Shown: piece after piece, positions 33,050 to 42,531 of the stretch
Numbering within the stretch: position 1 is the first letter of the stretch
Layout: each line of letters begins with the position of its first letter
NCBI RefSeq assembly: GCF_025359345.1
Contig: NZ_JANYGQ010000033.1
Coordinates: forward strand, 1-64,000
Origin: Mucilaginibacter sp.
GTDB lineage: Bacteria; Bacteroidota; Bacteroidia; Sphingobacteriales; Sphingobacteriaceae
Length of the DNA: 64,000 bases
Reading direction: 5' to 3'
Position numbers and translations under genes: made by a program
The notes under the pieces: model-generated
Seen by the model: only the letters and a program-made list of their open reading frames with translations
The model's database searches: none
What the model was told of the DNA's origin: nothing

Positions 33050-36000
33050 CTACTCCCCATCAACCATCCAAAAATCCCGTGGATACAACCTGTACAACGT
33101 AGTTTCCGCCCCATCCACCGATTTTAGATATGTTTCATAAGCCTGCATCTGTTTTTCAGGCCCGATAACAAAATAGTTACCGCCGGGTAGGTCCTTTGAC
33201 GGTTTTCCATAGCCCGGCAATATGATTTGGTAAACCTCGTCTTTATACCCATAAATCTTATTTATTATTCCCGGCTCTTTTCGAAGTTTTAATATGGCCA
33301 GCCTGAAAGTTTTGATGTTTTCAGGTAGGTTGCCGTCGGCCAAATCGTTTGCCATTGCTTCACCGCGGGTTTCGTAATCCCCCGCTGAGCGGAAACCACC
33401 CACCGCGCCCGACACGATGTAATCCATTATCCCGGTATCAACAGGCGAGCGCTTTATCTCGTCGATAACAAAGCGCAGGGTTTGCGGCAATTCGGGCGTG
33501 CGCTCAGCATAATATAAAAAGCGTCCGCTGCCAGGGTTGGCACCTACGCCTGTACTATATGAAAGGCCCGCGCCTGTTGTTTTGGTGTACACGCTTTGCT
33601 TGCCGCCGCCACCGTACAAGCCCGCAGCTAAAAACTTGAGCAGGCTAACGCGGCCGGTATCTTTGTAGGTGCCAATAGGTGCAGTATTGATAAATACGCC
33701 GTTATGCATATCAGGTGCAATAAGGCCGGCATAAACGGGGGGTGCAGTCATATTCATCCGCGCCATTACGCGTGCATCTATCAGCCCTGCCGAAGGGTAG
33801 CTTTGCGGGGTCAGCGGCGTATGGCTAAAACCGGCAAACAGGTTATTAAGCCTTGCGCCAAGCTTGTCTTCGGTTGAGGCTGAGCCAACCATAAACACCC
33901 TTGCCTGCGTGGTATTCAATAACATTTTACGCAGGTTGTTAAGTTCGGCAAGGGTTTGCTCAGGCGGTTGGGCAAGGTCGTGCTGCAGGGTTTTGCACAC
34001 CATCTTCCAATCAGCAGCCAATGAGTTATCAGGTATATCATTTAATATTTGCTCCAAATCCTGCGCAGCGTTTTTTGCTATTGCTTTTGCGCCGGTCGGC
34101 AACTGGTTAAATGCCTCTGCCAATTGTTTATTCGTTCCGGCGGAATCGGCGCTCATCGCTGTTGTGCTGTTTAACACGCGCAGCAGTTTCTTCAAATCGC
34201 CGCGATTGTTTTGTGCTGATGCCAAATTACCGAGCCAGGCGTTTAAAGCAGTCGCATCAGCCGGTGAGCCGCTATCCTTCAGCATCCATTTCAACCGGAA
34301 AATATTAAATGTTCGTGTCAGAAACGACGTGGTAGCCAGCAACAGTGGCCTGTTTTGATAAAGATATGACCGCTGCGGGTTATTTACCCAGCTTTCTTCG
34401 GCGCCCTGCATGGTTTTACGGATGCCGGTTAGTTCCTGGTCAACCAAATCGCGCAGGCGCGGCAGGTTGACGGTGGTCCAGTTGGGGTTTTGCAGCACAT
34501 CGCCCATCCATTCTACAGCCTTAAGCGCTTCAGCCTGGTTGTTACCGGCGGCGCTGATGACCAGTTCGGCCCGGCCGCTTTTGCCATTGGTGCCGTAATA
34601 GCTGTTAATGCTCAATATCTGCTGTTGCACCAGCTGTATCATATCCTCGTAGCTTATCGCTTTGCCATCTTTAATTATCCCGGTTGCGGTCAGCAAATCA
34701 GGTAACACAGCCAGGTAAACCAATTTGTCCTTCGGGATGCCTTTTAAGCTTATGGCCAGGCCCGTAGTCGCGCTTGTCATGTTATCAAATACCGATGCAA
34801 CTGCCGGTACATCATTTGCCAGCACCTGCCGTTTGTAAACAAGTTCATCATCAAGTGTGAGGGGCGGGTGCTCAATAAATTTGATATTACCGGCCTGTTC
34901 CAGCTTTTCAAGCACCATGGTGTTCGAATCATATACTGCTTTGTAGCGTTTTATTGCGTCCTGGTCGTTGTCAATTTTGTATAGGTCTTTCAGTCTTGCC
35001 ACTTCTATTTCGGCGCGGATTTTCCGTGCTGTTTCCTGGTTTTTAAGCAACGCCGGGTTTGCTTTGCTGTAAACGGTGAGTGGCAATGTGTGGTCCAGAT
35101 CAAGTTTAGCCAGCAGCGGCTTCCAGATGTTTATACCGGTGGCCAGTTCACGGCGTACCTCGACCATCTGCGGTTTCAGCATTACCGATTTTGTGAAACC
35201 AGGCACACCTTCTAAAACTTGCAGTTCCACGTACCAGTTGTCACCGGTATTGCGAAAACCAAATTTTGGCGGACTATTCACAAACTTGGCGTCGCTGCGG
35301 TTGCTGCTTAACAGGCTGCTTGCAAAACGCTTGTTAAATTCCAGCAGTTCGGGCGAGTGGTCGGGGAAGGCGGCAACCCGTTTAAGCTCGTCAATGACTT
35401 TGTTACGGGCCATGGTAACCTTATCATTAGTAAGGTTTTCGGCGCTTACGCCATCAAGGCCTATGGTTACCGGGTCGCCCTGCTTAAAATCCACATAGGC
35501 AAAAACCGACTGTGCATCAAAACCTGTTATTTTGGTTTTACTGTCGACAAATATTTTGTACAAATTGGTGGTTGCGTCGCCGGCAAATACATTCAAAAAA
35601 TTATTCAGTTTGATGTACTCAATCGTACTTAACTTTAGTGCAGGCGGGAACGACATATACACAGTGCCGGGTTGTTGTTCATTTTCGGTTGGATATTCAA
35701 TGGCTTCCATTTTGCCGTTTTCGGCGGGGTGGGGCGGAGGCAGTTTGTTGGCACTGGCAGCACTTTTTGAACCCTTGCTTAATCGGCTAAGGATGGCGTT
35801 TGTACGGCTAAGCACACCGCTTAGCTGCATGTTTTTGGGCAACGAAGTGATGGCCCCCATATTACCGAGGTAGTAGTTTTTTTTATGATAAGCGGCAATG
35901 TCTGTAGCATTCAGCACCCTGATACCTGCCGGAAGTCCCCCGGCATTATATGAGTTAGGATGATTTGGACCGTACTGCAACCTGCCCAATTCATCAAACA

Positions 36001-36625
36001 GCAACGCGTACGGGTTATTCATACCCGACGACATTTCGTTATAAACCGAGCCCTTTTCCTCTAAACGCAAAGTTTTATCCGGGTTTTGCGTAATGCCCCA
36101 GTTGCGCACCTCGCGACTAACTTCTTCACTGGTATAATCCGGGTGAAGCAACGCATCAAGATAACTTTCAAACAAAGTATAAAAAACTTCCGGACCGCCA
36201 CCTGTATTAAAATGGTAAGCGGTATGCAGTTGCGATGTAAATGCATTGGATTCAGCCAGCGACATATCCTCACGCGTATTCAACAGGTGGCCTTTGCTGC
36301 CTTTGGTTATCAGCAGGTGCTCTTGTGTATGCGGTTCGCCCTTTTCGCTTACCGGGAAGGTATTGGCATAAATAAATGTCTGTGGCACCGACTCCACCTG
36401 CAACAAATCCAATGTAAAACCGGTGGCTACTTGTATAAAGCGCCCGCCCATTGGTTTGTCCGCATCGTTTAAATAAACGGCAACAGCTTTAAAGCCATTA
36501 ATGGTTTGGCCCTGTTTTAATGTGGCTAATGATAAGCCTGGTTTTTTTTGTGCCGATACAGGATTGAAAATGCCGTTAAGGCATAGAAGGCCAATAACGG
36601 CATAAAAAATATTTTTGCGATGCAT
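33050..36625 (-). CDS. M16 (insulinase family) metallopeptidase, presequence-protease-like
   Basis: The 1191-residue product has a signal peptide (ending NPVSAQ) and is exported. The zinc motif is inverted, HTQEH (HxxEH), near residue 100, in the order typical of M16, with the distal Glu expected about 75 residues later. The length, with four tandem M16 domains in one chain, fits the M16C type (PreP/falcilysin-like), which degrades short unstructured peptides in a closed chamber. The chain is longer than usual for PreP (about 1000). The gene stands alone, downstream of mtfA on the same strand with 35 bases between. Confidence 0.85.
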   Translation of the reverse strand: MHRKNIFYAVIGLLCLNGIFNPVSAQKKPGLSLATLKQGQTINGFKAVAVYLNDADKPMGGRFIQVATGFTLDLLQVESVPQTFIYANTFPVSEKGEPHTQEHLLITKGSKGHLLNTREDMSLAESNAFTSQLHTAYHFNTGGGPEVFYTLFESYLDALLHPDYTSEEVSREVRNWGITQNPDKTLRLEEKGSVYNEMSSGMNNPYALLFDELGRLQYGPNHPNSYNAGGLPAGIRVLNATDIAAYHKKNYYLGNMGAITSLPKNMQLSGVLSRTNAILSRLSKGSKSAASANKLPPPHPAENGKMEAIEYPTENEQQPGTVYMSFPPALKLSTIEYIKLNNFLNVFAGDATTNLYKIFVDSKTKITGFDAQSVFAYVDFKQGDPVTIGLDGVSAENLTNDKVTMARNKVIDELKRVAAFPDHSPELLEFNKRFASSLLSSNRSDAKFVNSPPKFGFRNTGDNWYVELQVLEGVPGFTKSVMLKPQMVEVRRELATGINIWKPLLAKLDLDHTLPLTVYSKANPALLKNQETARKIRAEIEVARLKDLYKIDNDQDAIKRYKAVYDSNTMVLEKLEQAGNIKFIEHPPLTLDDELVYKRQVLANDVPAVASVFDNMTSATTGLAISLKGIPKDKLVYLAVLPDLLTATGIIKDGKAISYEDMIQLVQQQILSINSYYGTNGKSGRAELVISAAGNNQAEALKAVEWMGDVLQNPNWTTVNLPRLRDLVDQELTGIRKTMQGAEESWVNNPQRSYLYQNRPLLLATTSFLTRTFNIFRLKWMLKDSGSPADATALNAWLGNLASAQNNRGDLKKLLRVLNSTTAMSADSAGTNKQLAEAFNQLPTGAKAIAKNAAQDLEQILNDIPDNSLAADWKMVCKTLQHDLAQPPEQTLAELNNLRKMLLNTTQARVFMVGSASTEDKLGARLNNLFAGFSHTPLTPQSYPSAGLIDARVMARMNMTAPPVYAGLIAPDMHNGVFINTAPIGTYKDTGRVSLLKFLAAGLYGGGGKQSVYTKTTGAGLSYSTGVGANPGSGRFLYYAERTPELPQTLRFVIDEIKRSPVDTGIMDYIVSGAVGGFRSAGDYETRGEAMANDLADGNLPENIKTFRLAILKLRKEPGIINKIYGYKDEVYQIILPGYGKPSKDLPGGNYFVIGPEKQMQAYETYLKSVDGAETTLYRLYPRDFWMVDGE

Positions 36626-36659
36626 AAGGGTGAAGTTGATTGCTTAAAGCTAATGAATA

Positions 36660-37424
36660 TCAGGAAGATTTAAATATCCTGCCCAACATTTCATACAACT
36701 CCGGGTGCTTCGCTTCAAACTCGTGGGGTTTTTCAAAAAAGTATTCACTTACTACCGCAAAAAACTCGGCCTCATTGGTGGTGGCATAAGGGTTGATATC
36801 CGAATGACCGGTTTCAATTTTATGCACTTCCTGGTGCATCATTCGCACCCAGGGCTTAACATACTCGTACGGCAAAAAACCTTCAGGGATGCCATCGGTT
36901 TCGCCATCGGCTTTGTCAATCAGGTGCACAAATTCGTGGATGCCGGTATTTTCCTGTCCATGGCTTGCAGAAAATCCTTTTACCAGCGCCTTGCGCGACA
37001 ATATCATCTGTCCGTTCATGTAACCTGTACCTACCATGCCCATAATATTCCTGCCGTTAGCTCCTTCAAACTGGTAATCCTCATCAAATGTATCAGGGTA
37101 CAACAGTACGTTGGTAACATTCCGGTAGCTCCAGTCTTTAAATCTGAAAATGGGTATTACCGCACTGGATGCTACCATCAGGCGGTCGGTATCGGTTATA
37201 GTCAGGCCTACACCTTCAACGCGCACCTCATCCAAAAACTGTTCGATCTTGTTTTCAAAATAGAGCTTATCGGTATCCGATAACTTATTATAGTAATCGA
37301 TATTTTTTGCCAACAATTTCTTTTGCGCATCGGTAAGTATTACCTGCGTAAGTGCTCTGCGGCGTTTGCGCTGGTAAAGCGTAAAGCTAATGACGATGGC
37401 AATGATGATGGAGAAGAATATCAT
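36660..37424 (-). CDS. mtfA: MtfA-like zinc peptidase
   Basis: The 254-residue product has an N-terminal membrane anchor (MIFFSIIIAIVISFTLY) followed by a basic stretch and a soluble domain with the zinc motif HEFVH (HExxH) in GIHEFVHLIDKADGETDG. MtfA in E. coli is a metallopeptidase that binds the regulator Mlc and affects glucose transport. The membrane anchor is frequent in Bacteroidota versions. The downstream part NEAEFFAVVSEYFFEKP supplies the third zinc ligand region. Its target here is unknown. Confidence 0.85.
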   Translation of the reverse strand: MIFFSIIIAIVISFTLYQRKRRRALTQVILTDAQKKLLAKNIDYYNKLSDTDKLYFENKIEQFLDEVRVEGVGLTITDTDRLMVASSAVIPIFRFKDWSYRNVTNVLLYPDTFDEDYQFEGANGRNIMGMVGTGYMNGQMILSRKALVKGFSASHGQENTGIHEFVHLIDKADGETDGIPEGFLPYEYVKPWVRMMHQEVHKIETGHSDINPYATTNEAEFFAVVSEYFFEKPHEFEAKHPELYEMLGRIFKSS

Positions 37425-37467
37425 AGATTACAAGCAATTCAAAAATACCACATAAAACATCCCAATA

Positions 37468-37749
37468 TCATTGCTTTTTGTTGGATGGTTTAGAAAAAAA
37501 CCAAATAAAGAGGTTTCCCAGTAACAAGACTCCAGCCATTATGAAAAATCCATTTCCGTCATTTCTGACAAAGGTCGCTGTTCCACCATACCTTGAATAA
37601 AATGCCCCACCCGTAGTTTTACCGGTATAATTGAAATAAATACCCATGCCTATTAATACAGCCAGTGTAAAGCGATATAAAAATACGGCATGTCTATAGG
37701 TAACTCCTTTATTGTCGATTACGTGTTTATCCCTCTTGGCCATGGTCAT
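37468..37749 (-). CDS. Small membrane protein of unknown function
   Basis: The 93-residue product has two hydrophobic segments (AVFLYRFTLAVLIGMGIYF and FFIMAGVLLLGNLFIWFF) flanked by basic residues at both ends (MAKRDKHVIDNKG; SKPSNKKQ). No family was recognised. It precedes mtfA by 43 bases on the same strand and could be cotranscribed. Confidence 0.6.
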   Translation of the reverse strand: MTMAKRDKHVIDNKGVTYRHAVFLYRFTLAVLIGMGIYFNYTGKTTGGAFYSRYGGTATFVRNDGNGFFIMAGVLLLGNLFIWFFSKPSNKKQ

Positions 37750-37849
37750 TTACTTTATTAAAAATAGCTATTGGAGATGGTTTTGCAAAACATCATTTAA
37801 CCTATAAAAATCTAACGAAGTATGTTGGTCAAATAGTTGTCCTATCCAA

Positions 37850-37886
37850 ACAAAAACAGCGATAAACCCTAAAGTCTATCGCTGTT
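37850..37886 (-). terminator. Intrinsic terminator after pdhC
   Basis: AACAGCGATA pairs with TATCGCTGTT across a 12-base loop. On the minus strand it is followed by TTTTGTTTGG. It lies 38 bases past the pdhC stop. Confidence 0.75.
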
Positions 37887-37924
37887 AAATATGTTAAATC
37901 CGAAATCGAAATTCCGAAATCAAA

Positions 37925-39658
37925 TTAAATCAACAATCTCACCGGCTCTTCCAGCAACGATTTTAACGTTTGCAGGAATGCAGCACCAGTTGCGCCGTCA
38001 ACCACGCGGTGGTCGCAGCTTAGGGTTACTTTCATTACGTTACCCGGTACTACGGCGCCATTTTTAACAACCGGTACTTGCTGTATGCCGCTAACGGCAA
38101 GTATACACGCATCAGGTGTATTTATAATAGCGGTGAACTCCTCAACGCCAAACATACCCAGGTTTGATATGGTAAATGTTGAACCCTCCCAATCAGCAGG
38201 CTGCAGTTTTTTGGCTTTGGCGCGTTGTGCAAAATCTTTCACTTCGGCACTGATGCGGCTTAATGATTTACCATCGGCAAAACGCACAACCGGAACCAGC
38301 AGGCCTTCGTCAACCGCTACGGCAACGCCAATGTGTACATGTTCGTTGGTGCGTATCTTATCGCCAAGGTATGATGAGTTGATAGCAGGGTGTTGCTTTA
38401 AGGCAACGGCACAAGCTTTCAGCACAAAATCGTTAAATGATATTTTAACCGGGGCCACATCATTAATGCGGGTGCGGGCAGCAATTGCCTGGTCCATATC
38501 AATGCTCATGGTTACGTAAAAATGTGGTGCAGTAAACAAGCTTTCGCTTAAGCGCTTGCTGATCACCTTACGCATCTGGCTAACCGGTTTCTCGGTATAT
38601 TTCTCTTCGCCTGTGTAAGGCGCAAGTGGCGCAGCTGCTGGTTTTGCAGCCGGAGCAGGTGCACTGGTTTCGGCAGGCGCAGCTGCAGGAGCTGATGCGG
38701 CAACAGGCGCAGGCGCTGCGGATTTGGCAGCCGGTACATATTCCTCCACATCTTTCTTAATAATGCGGCCGCCTTCGGCGCTGCCTTTTACATCATTAAG
38801 GTTGATGCCTTTTTCTTTGGCTATTTTACGTGCTAATGGCGATGCCTTAACGCGGCTGTCGTCGCTTGATGTTGCATCAGCAGGGCTATCAGACTCTGCT
38901 TCTGCTGGAGTTGCTTCTGCTGCAGGTGCTTCTTCAGCTTTAGCTTCAGGGGCAGCCTCATCGTCGCTTAGCAAAGGTGTGATGTCGGTTCCGGCTTTAC
39001 CAACAATGGCTATGATGCCATTAACCGGTGCTGCTTCACCTTCTTTAGGGCCTATGTATAATAAGGTGCCGGCTTCGTAACCAACAACTTCCATGGTGGC
39101 CTTGTCTGTTTCAACATCGGCTAATGAGTCGTCGCTTTTTACAGTATCGCCAACTTTAAAGTTCCATTTGTTTATAACGCCTTCCGTCATGGTATCGCTC
39201 AGGGCAGGCATGCGGATAACGGTTGCCGGGATGCTGCTTTTGTCAACCTTTAGTTTTGCTTCAACAGCTTCCGCAGGTTTTTTATCTTCAGCAACTTTCG
39301 GCGCTTTTGTTTTTGCCGGTTCTTCTTTCTTTTCAGGTTCAGCCGCAGCCTCTTCTTTTGGCGCTTCTGCTGCGGGGGCAGCGGTACCTGCCGCATCAAG
39401 GGCGGCTTTGTAATCTTCGCCCTCTGCACCCAAAACTGCAATTACAGCATCAATAGGTACTGCCTGGCCTTCATCAACACCAATGTAAAGCAAGGTGCCG
39501 TCCTGGTACGATTCAAAATCCATGGTGGCTTTATCGGTTTCAATCTCAGCCAGCACATCGCCCGATTTTACCTTATCACCAACTTTTTTATGCCACTTAG
39601 CCAATACCCCTTCGGTCATGGTATCGCTCATTTTTGGCATTTTAACTACTTCGGCCAT
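37925..39658 (-). CDS. pdhC: Pyruvate dehydrogenase E2, dihydrolipoamide acetyltransferase
   Basis: E2 takes the acetyl group from E1 and passes it to coenzyme A. The 577-residue product has two lipoyl domains (lysines in ETDKATMDF near residue 43 and ETDKATMEV near residue 180), Ala/Pro/Glu-rich linkers, an E3/E1-binding domain (KASPLARKIAKEKGINLNDV) and the C-terminal catalytic domain with the active-site DHRVVDGATG. It lies 49 bases downstream of pdhA and ends at a terminator, so pdhA-pdhC form a transcript. The E1 beta gene is not in the window. Confidence 0.95.
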   Translation of the reverse strand: MAEVVKMPKMSDTMTEGVLAKWHKKVGDKVKSGDVLAEIETDKATMDFESYQDGTLLYIGVDEGQAVPIDAVIAVLGAEGEDYKAALDAAGTAAPAAEAPKEEAAAEPEKKEEPAKTKAPKVAEDKKPAEAVEAKLKVDKSSIPATVIRMPALSDTMTEGVINKWNFKVGDTVKSDDSLADVETDKATMEVVGYEAGTLLYIGPKEGEAAPVNGIIAIVGKAGTDITPLLSDDEAAPEAKAEEAPAAEATPAEAESDSPADATSSDDSRVKASPLARKIAKEKGINLNDVKGSAEGGRIIKKDVEEYVPAAKSAAPAPVAASAPAAAPAETSAPAPAAKPAAAPLAPYTGEEKYTEKPVSQMRKVISKRLSESLFTAPHFYVTMSIDMDQAIAARTRINDVAPVKISFNDFVLKACAVALKQHPAINSSYLGDKIRTNEHVHIGVAVAVDEGLLVPVVRFADGKSLSRISAEVKDFAQRAKAKKLQPADWEGSTFTISNLGMFGVEEFTAIINTPDACILAVSGIQQVPVVKNGAVVPGNVMKVTLSCDHRVVDGATGAAFLQTLKSLLEEPVRLLI

Positions 39659-39707
39659 ATATTATTTGATTCAATAGTTCTTTGTAAATTCAATTTAGCT
39701 ACAACAA

Positions 39708-40703
39708 TTAGCTCATTATATAAGGGTAATCTTTCTGAACGTACACATCGGTATACAATTCCGATGCTTCCGGCCATGGCGACTCCTCAGCAAATTTCAC
39801 CGACTCGTCAACCTCTGCTTTTATCTTGGCGTCAATTTCTTCAAACCATTTTTCATCGGCATAGCCTTCCGAAAGTATGGTGTGGCGGGTCAGTTCAATA
39901 GGGTCTTTTGCTTTGTATGATTCCAGCTCTTCTTTGGTGCGGTATTTTTGCGGATCCGACATCGAGTGCCCTTTGTAGCGGTAAGTACGCATTTCCAAAA
40001 AGGTTGGTCCTTCGCCGGCACGTGCGCGTTGAACAGCTTCGTCCATTGCTTTATGTACTGCAGCAGGGTCCATGCCATCAACGGGTGACGACGGGATACC
40101 GTAAGGCAAGCCTAATTTATAAATGTCAGTTTGCGCGGTAGTACGCTCAAGCGATGTACCCATGGCATAACCATTGTTTTCGCAAACGAAAATTACAGGC
40201 AGTTTCCAAAGGGCAGCCATGTTAAAAGTTTCGGTAAGCGCGCCCTGGCGTACGGCGCCATCGCCCATGTATGCAACGTTTACAAACTCGGTACCTTTAT
40301 ATTTCTCGGCAAAGGCTATACCTGCGCCAAGTGGTACCTGGCCGCCAACTATACCATGACCGCCGTAAAAGTGCTTTTCTTTATCAAACATGTGCATCGA
40401 GCCGCCTTTGCCTTTTGAGCAGCCGGTAGCTTTGCCGTAAAGCTCTGCCATTATTGAGTTTGACGTTACGCCTTTAGCTATGGCGTGCGCGTGGTCGCGG
40501 TAAGCGGTTATCATGCTGTCTTCCTGTTTAAGTACCGACATCGCGCCGGCCAATACAGCTTCCTGGCCTATGTATAAGTGGCAAAAGCCCCTTATTTTTT
40601 GTTGACCGTACAGTTGCCCGGCTTTTTCTTCGAACTTACGCATCAAAAGCATCGACTCGTACCACTTCAGGTAGGTGTCCTTATTTATTTCGATTGAACT
40701 CAT
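39708..40703 (-). CDS. pdhA: Pyruvate dehydrogenase E1 alpha subunit
   Basis: The 331-residue product carries the TPP-binding motif GDGAVRQGALTETFNMAALWKLPVIFVCENN and the signatures YRDHAHAIAKGV and YRYKGHSMSDP, the last being the phosphorylation-loop region of E1 alpha. The alpha subunit works with a separate beta subunit to decarboxylate pyruvate. It begins 33 bases after a good -7 box (40736-40743) and is followed by pdhC. It is distinct from the fused E1 at 23799, so the cell has at least two E1 enzymes. Confidence 0.95.
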   Translation of the reverse strand: MSSIEINKDTYLKWYESMLLMRKFEEKAGQLYGQQKIRGFCHLYIGQEAVLAGAMSVLKQEDSMITAYRDHAHAIAKGVTSNSIMAELYGKATGCSKGKGGSMHMFDKEKHFYGGHGIVGGQVPLGAGIAFAEKYKGTEFVNVAYMGDGAVRQGALTETFNMAALWKLPVIFVCENNGYAMGTSLERTTAQTDIYKLGLPYGIPSSPVDGMDPAAVHKAMDEAVQRARAGEGPTFLEMRTYRYKGHSMSDPQKYRTKEELESYKAKDPIELTRHTILSEGYADEKWFEEIDAKIKAEVDESVKFAEESPWPEASELYTDVYVQKDYPYIMS

Positions 40704-40735
40704 GTATTATTAATGATCAATTTTATTATAATGCG

Positions 40736-40743
40736 CAAATCTA
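40736..40743 (-). promoter_or_regulatory. -7 promoter box of pdhA-pdhC
   Basis: The minus strand reads TAGATTTG, 33 bases before the pdhA start. The rest of the 413-base gap up to the next gene is AT-rich and holds the promoter of the NlpC/P60 gene but no gene of its own. Confidence 0.6.
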
Positions 40744-41037
40744 ATTATATCTGCGAAATATAGAAAAGCAATGGTGTTGTTTAAACACTATTTTATTAAA
40801 AACATTGTAATAATTTTAATATCGGGCTTATCTTGCCATCCCGATTCAAGTTTAAATGTGCTTTTTAACCTCATTTCGGGGTAAAAAGCACCCAATTGTT
40901 AGTATGTTGATATTTAAGTAAAAAGAAAAAAAATTTCATCGATTACATTTATCAAAAAAAATCAGGCAGTTAATTAACATTAGCAGACAAATGTTGAAAA
41001 AAAACAGTCATTCTGTTGCAATTTTAAAAAATTTGGA

Positions 41038-41045
41038 TAGTTTTG
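41038..41045 (+). promoter_or_regulatory. -7 promoter box of the NlpC/P60 gene with a -33 TTG
   Basis: TAGTTTTG fits the consensus, and TTG at 41016-41018 lies 19 bases upstream as expected for the -33 element. The gene starts 72 bases downstream. Confidence 0.65.
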
Positions 41046-41116
41046 TAGCGAACAATAGACAGGGTGTCCAATTTAATAAACAATTTGTTGGCCTAATCAA
41101 CAAACTAATTGATTAA

Positions 41117-41710
41117 ATGAAGAAAATTACTATCGTTATTGCGTTATTTTTCAGTGTGTTAGCAGCCCAGGCTCAAACAAATACCAGTCCAAAAACATCG
41201 GACGACAAAAACACTGATGATCAGGAGTCACTTGCTAAGGATTATTTGTCCCAAATAATGGGTGTGGCTATGTCGGCTACATCAAACATGAAACTTTTTC
41301 ACTTTGTTTACGACTGGATCGGTACCCCGTACCGTTTCGGCGGAAGCTCGAGGAAAGGAATAGATTGTTCAGCATTTACCAAAGAATTATACAGCGACGT
41401 TTTCAACATGGATATTCAGCGCAACTCGCGCGATATTTTCAGCATGGTTAGTCCGGTAAAACGCGACGAACTGAAAGAAGGCGATTTGGTATTCTTTAAA
41501 ATACACAGCCGACGGATTTCGCATGTTGGCATTTATTTAGGCAATAACCGGTTTGCTCACGCTTCGTCGCGCGGAGTAGCCATCAGCAGCCTTGATGATG
41601 CTTATTACAGTCGTTATTTTTATCGTGGCGGCCGCATGCTCGAGTCGTTTAAGGCCGAGTTGCAAAAACAAAGCGCCGACAAAACCAGCGCCAATACTGA
41701 CAACAACTAA
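41117..41710 (+). CDS. NlpC/P60 (C40) cysteine peptidase, exported
   Basis: The 197-residue product has a signal peptide (MKKITIVIALFFSVLAAQAQ) and a C40 domain. The catalytic Cys lies in GIDCSAFTKELY, the His in RISHVGIYLGNNRFAHAS, and the fold start in YDWIGTPYRFGGSSRKG. These enzymes cut gamma-D-Glu-diamino acid bonds of peptidoglycan. The single domain with no SH3 partner is usual for Bacteroidota. A good promoter and a terminator bound it as a single-gene unit. Confidence 0.92.
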   Translation: MKKITIVIALFFSVLAAQAQTNTSPKTSDDKNTDDQESLAKDYLSQIMGVAMSATSNMKLFHFVYDWIGTPYRFGGSSRKGIDCSAFTKELYSDVFNMDIQRNSRDIFSMVSPVKRDELKEGDLVFFKIHSRRISHVGIYLGNNRFAHASSRGVAISSLDDAYYSRYFYRGGRMLESFKAELQKQSADKTSANTDNN

Positions 41711-41734
41711 AACTTTATTATAAACCTATTATTT

Positions 41735-41768
41735 AATCCCGCCCCAACCAGGCGGGATTTTTGTTTTT
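41735..41768 (+). terminator. Intrinsic terminator of the NlpC/P60 gene
   Basis: AATCCCGCC pairs with GGCGGGATT across seven bases and is followed by TTTTGTTTTT. Confidence 0.9.
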
Positions 41769-41792
41769 GGGCGATTTCCGGCGGCGCATGAA

Positions 41793-41848
41793 GCGTTCCA
41801 TTTTTCCACACGGAACGCCCCGAATAAAAACGGAACACGCTGATTATC
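41793..41848 (+). repeat. 57-bp dispersed repeat, copy 3
   Basis: It reads GCGTTCCATTTTTCCACACG, GAACGCCCCGAAT, then a diverged middle and ACACGCTGATTATCA. It is the most degenerate of the three copies. Confidence 0.65.
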
Positions 41849-42267
41849 AATTATATTTGATCTTTACAATTTGAAACGTCCTGATAATCAGCTGTTTAAT
41901 AAAGGGTTTACAGGCAGGGTTTACAGTATAGCCCGGAACCGTGGTAATTAGCTAATATTCAAAATATTACAAATATAAATGGGTTTACACCTGTAAACCC
42001 GTTTGGATTTACATAATAAATAAAGAAATATGAATGCAAACGCTGCACGTAGAAGATTCTTCGCTCTGCTCAGAATGACAAAAAAAATCTTCCGAACACC
42101 TATGGTGTTTTCACCAACAAGGATTGGGTGTGCAGTGTTCTGTGCCGCTGTCTTTTCGCCTTTACCCGGCAGATTTACGCCGGAAGTGCCAGCCATTTGA
42201 AAACGAAACCTCCGCACCGCGTCAATTATTTTCCTAATTTTAGCCATACCAGAGAAAGACACCAGAT
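41849..42267. other. Gene-free region with a GGGTTTACA/TGTAAACCC hairpin and an element remnant
   Basis: A perfect nine-bp hairpin (41981-42000, GGGTTTACA-CC-TGTAAACCC) is preceded by two GGGTTTACAG words (41904-41925). Around 42057-42080 a GCTCTGCTCAGAATGACA half-unit of the TGTCAT..GAG type occurs. At 42104-42135 GGTGTTTTCACCAACAAGGA recalls the left end of the double-palindrome element. No gene is credible. Confidence 0.5.
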
Positions 42268-42519
42268 ATGAATGCCAAAATGTTTTCGTACAAAGTTGAA
42301 GGAATGCTGCTTGAACAGCATAACAACCAATTAAAACTCAGTAAAAGCTTCGACCGGAAGGCGATACTGGAACCCCTCAAAGAAGCTTTAGCCGCCGACA
42401 ACTTTAAAATCGACGAAGCATCCCTAAGCTATAAATTAATAGACGACCAGCTTTTCATCCAGGGGCTGGCCATTGAAAATGAAGAACGGGGAACGGTTGG
42501 GTTTAGGTTTGGGAAGTGA
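42268..42519 (+). CDS. Small conserved-looking protein, tandem copy 1
   Basis: The 83-residue product (MNAKMFSYKVEGMLLEQHNN...) is repeated almost unchanged in the next gene: both share LKLSKSFDRKAILEPLKE, FKIDEASLSYKLIDDQLFIQ and end VGFRFGK. No family was recognised and there is no signal peptide or membrane segment. The high similarity with a few conservative changes (HNNQ to YNDH, ALAA to TFAA) suggests both are coding and under selection. Confidence 0.65.
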   Translation: MNAKMFSYKVEGMLLEQHNNQLKLSKSFDRKAILEPLKEALAADNFKIDEASLSYKLIDDQLFIQGLAIENEERGTVGFRFGK

Positions 42520-42531
42520 GTGTTTATCGCC

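Noticed and set aside
38563..39456. Overlapping frames in the pdhC linker region
   Set aside because: They mirror the Ala/Pro/Glu-rich linkers of the E2 protein; the lipoyl and catalytic motifs fix the real frame.
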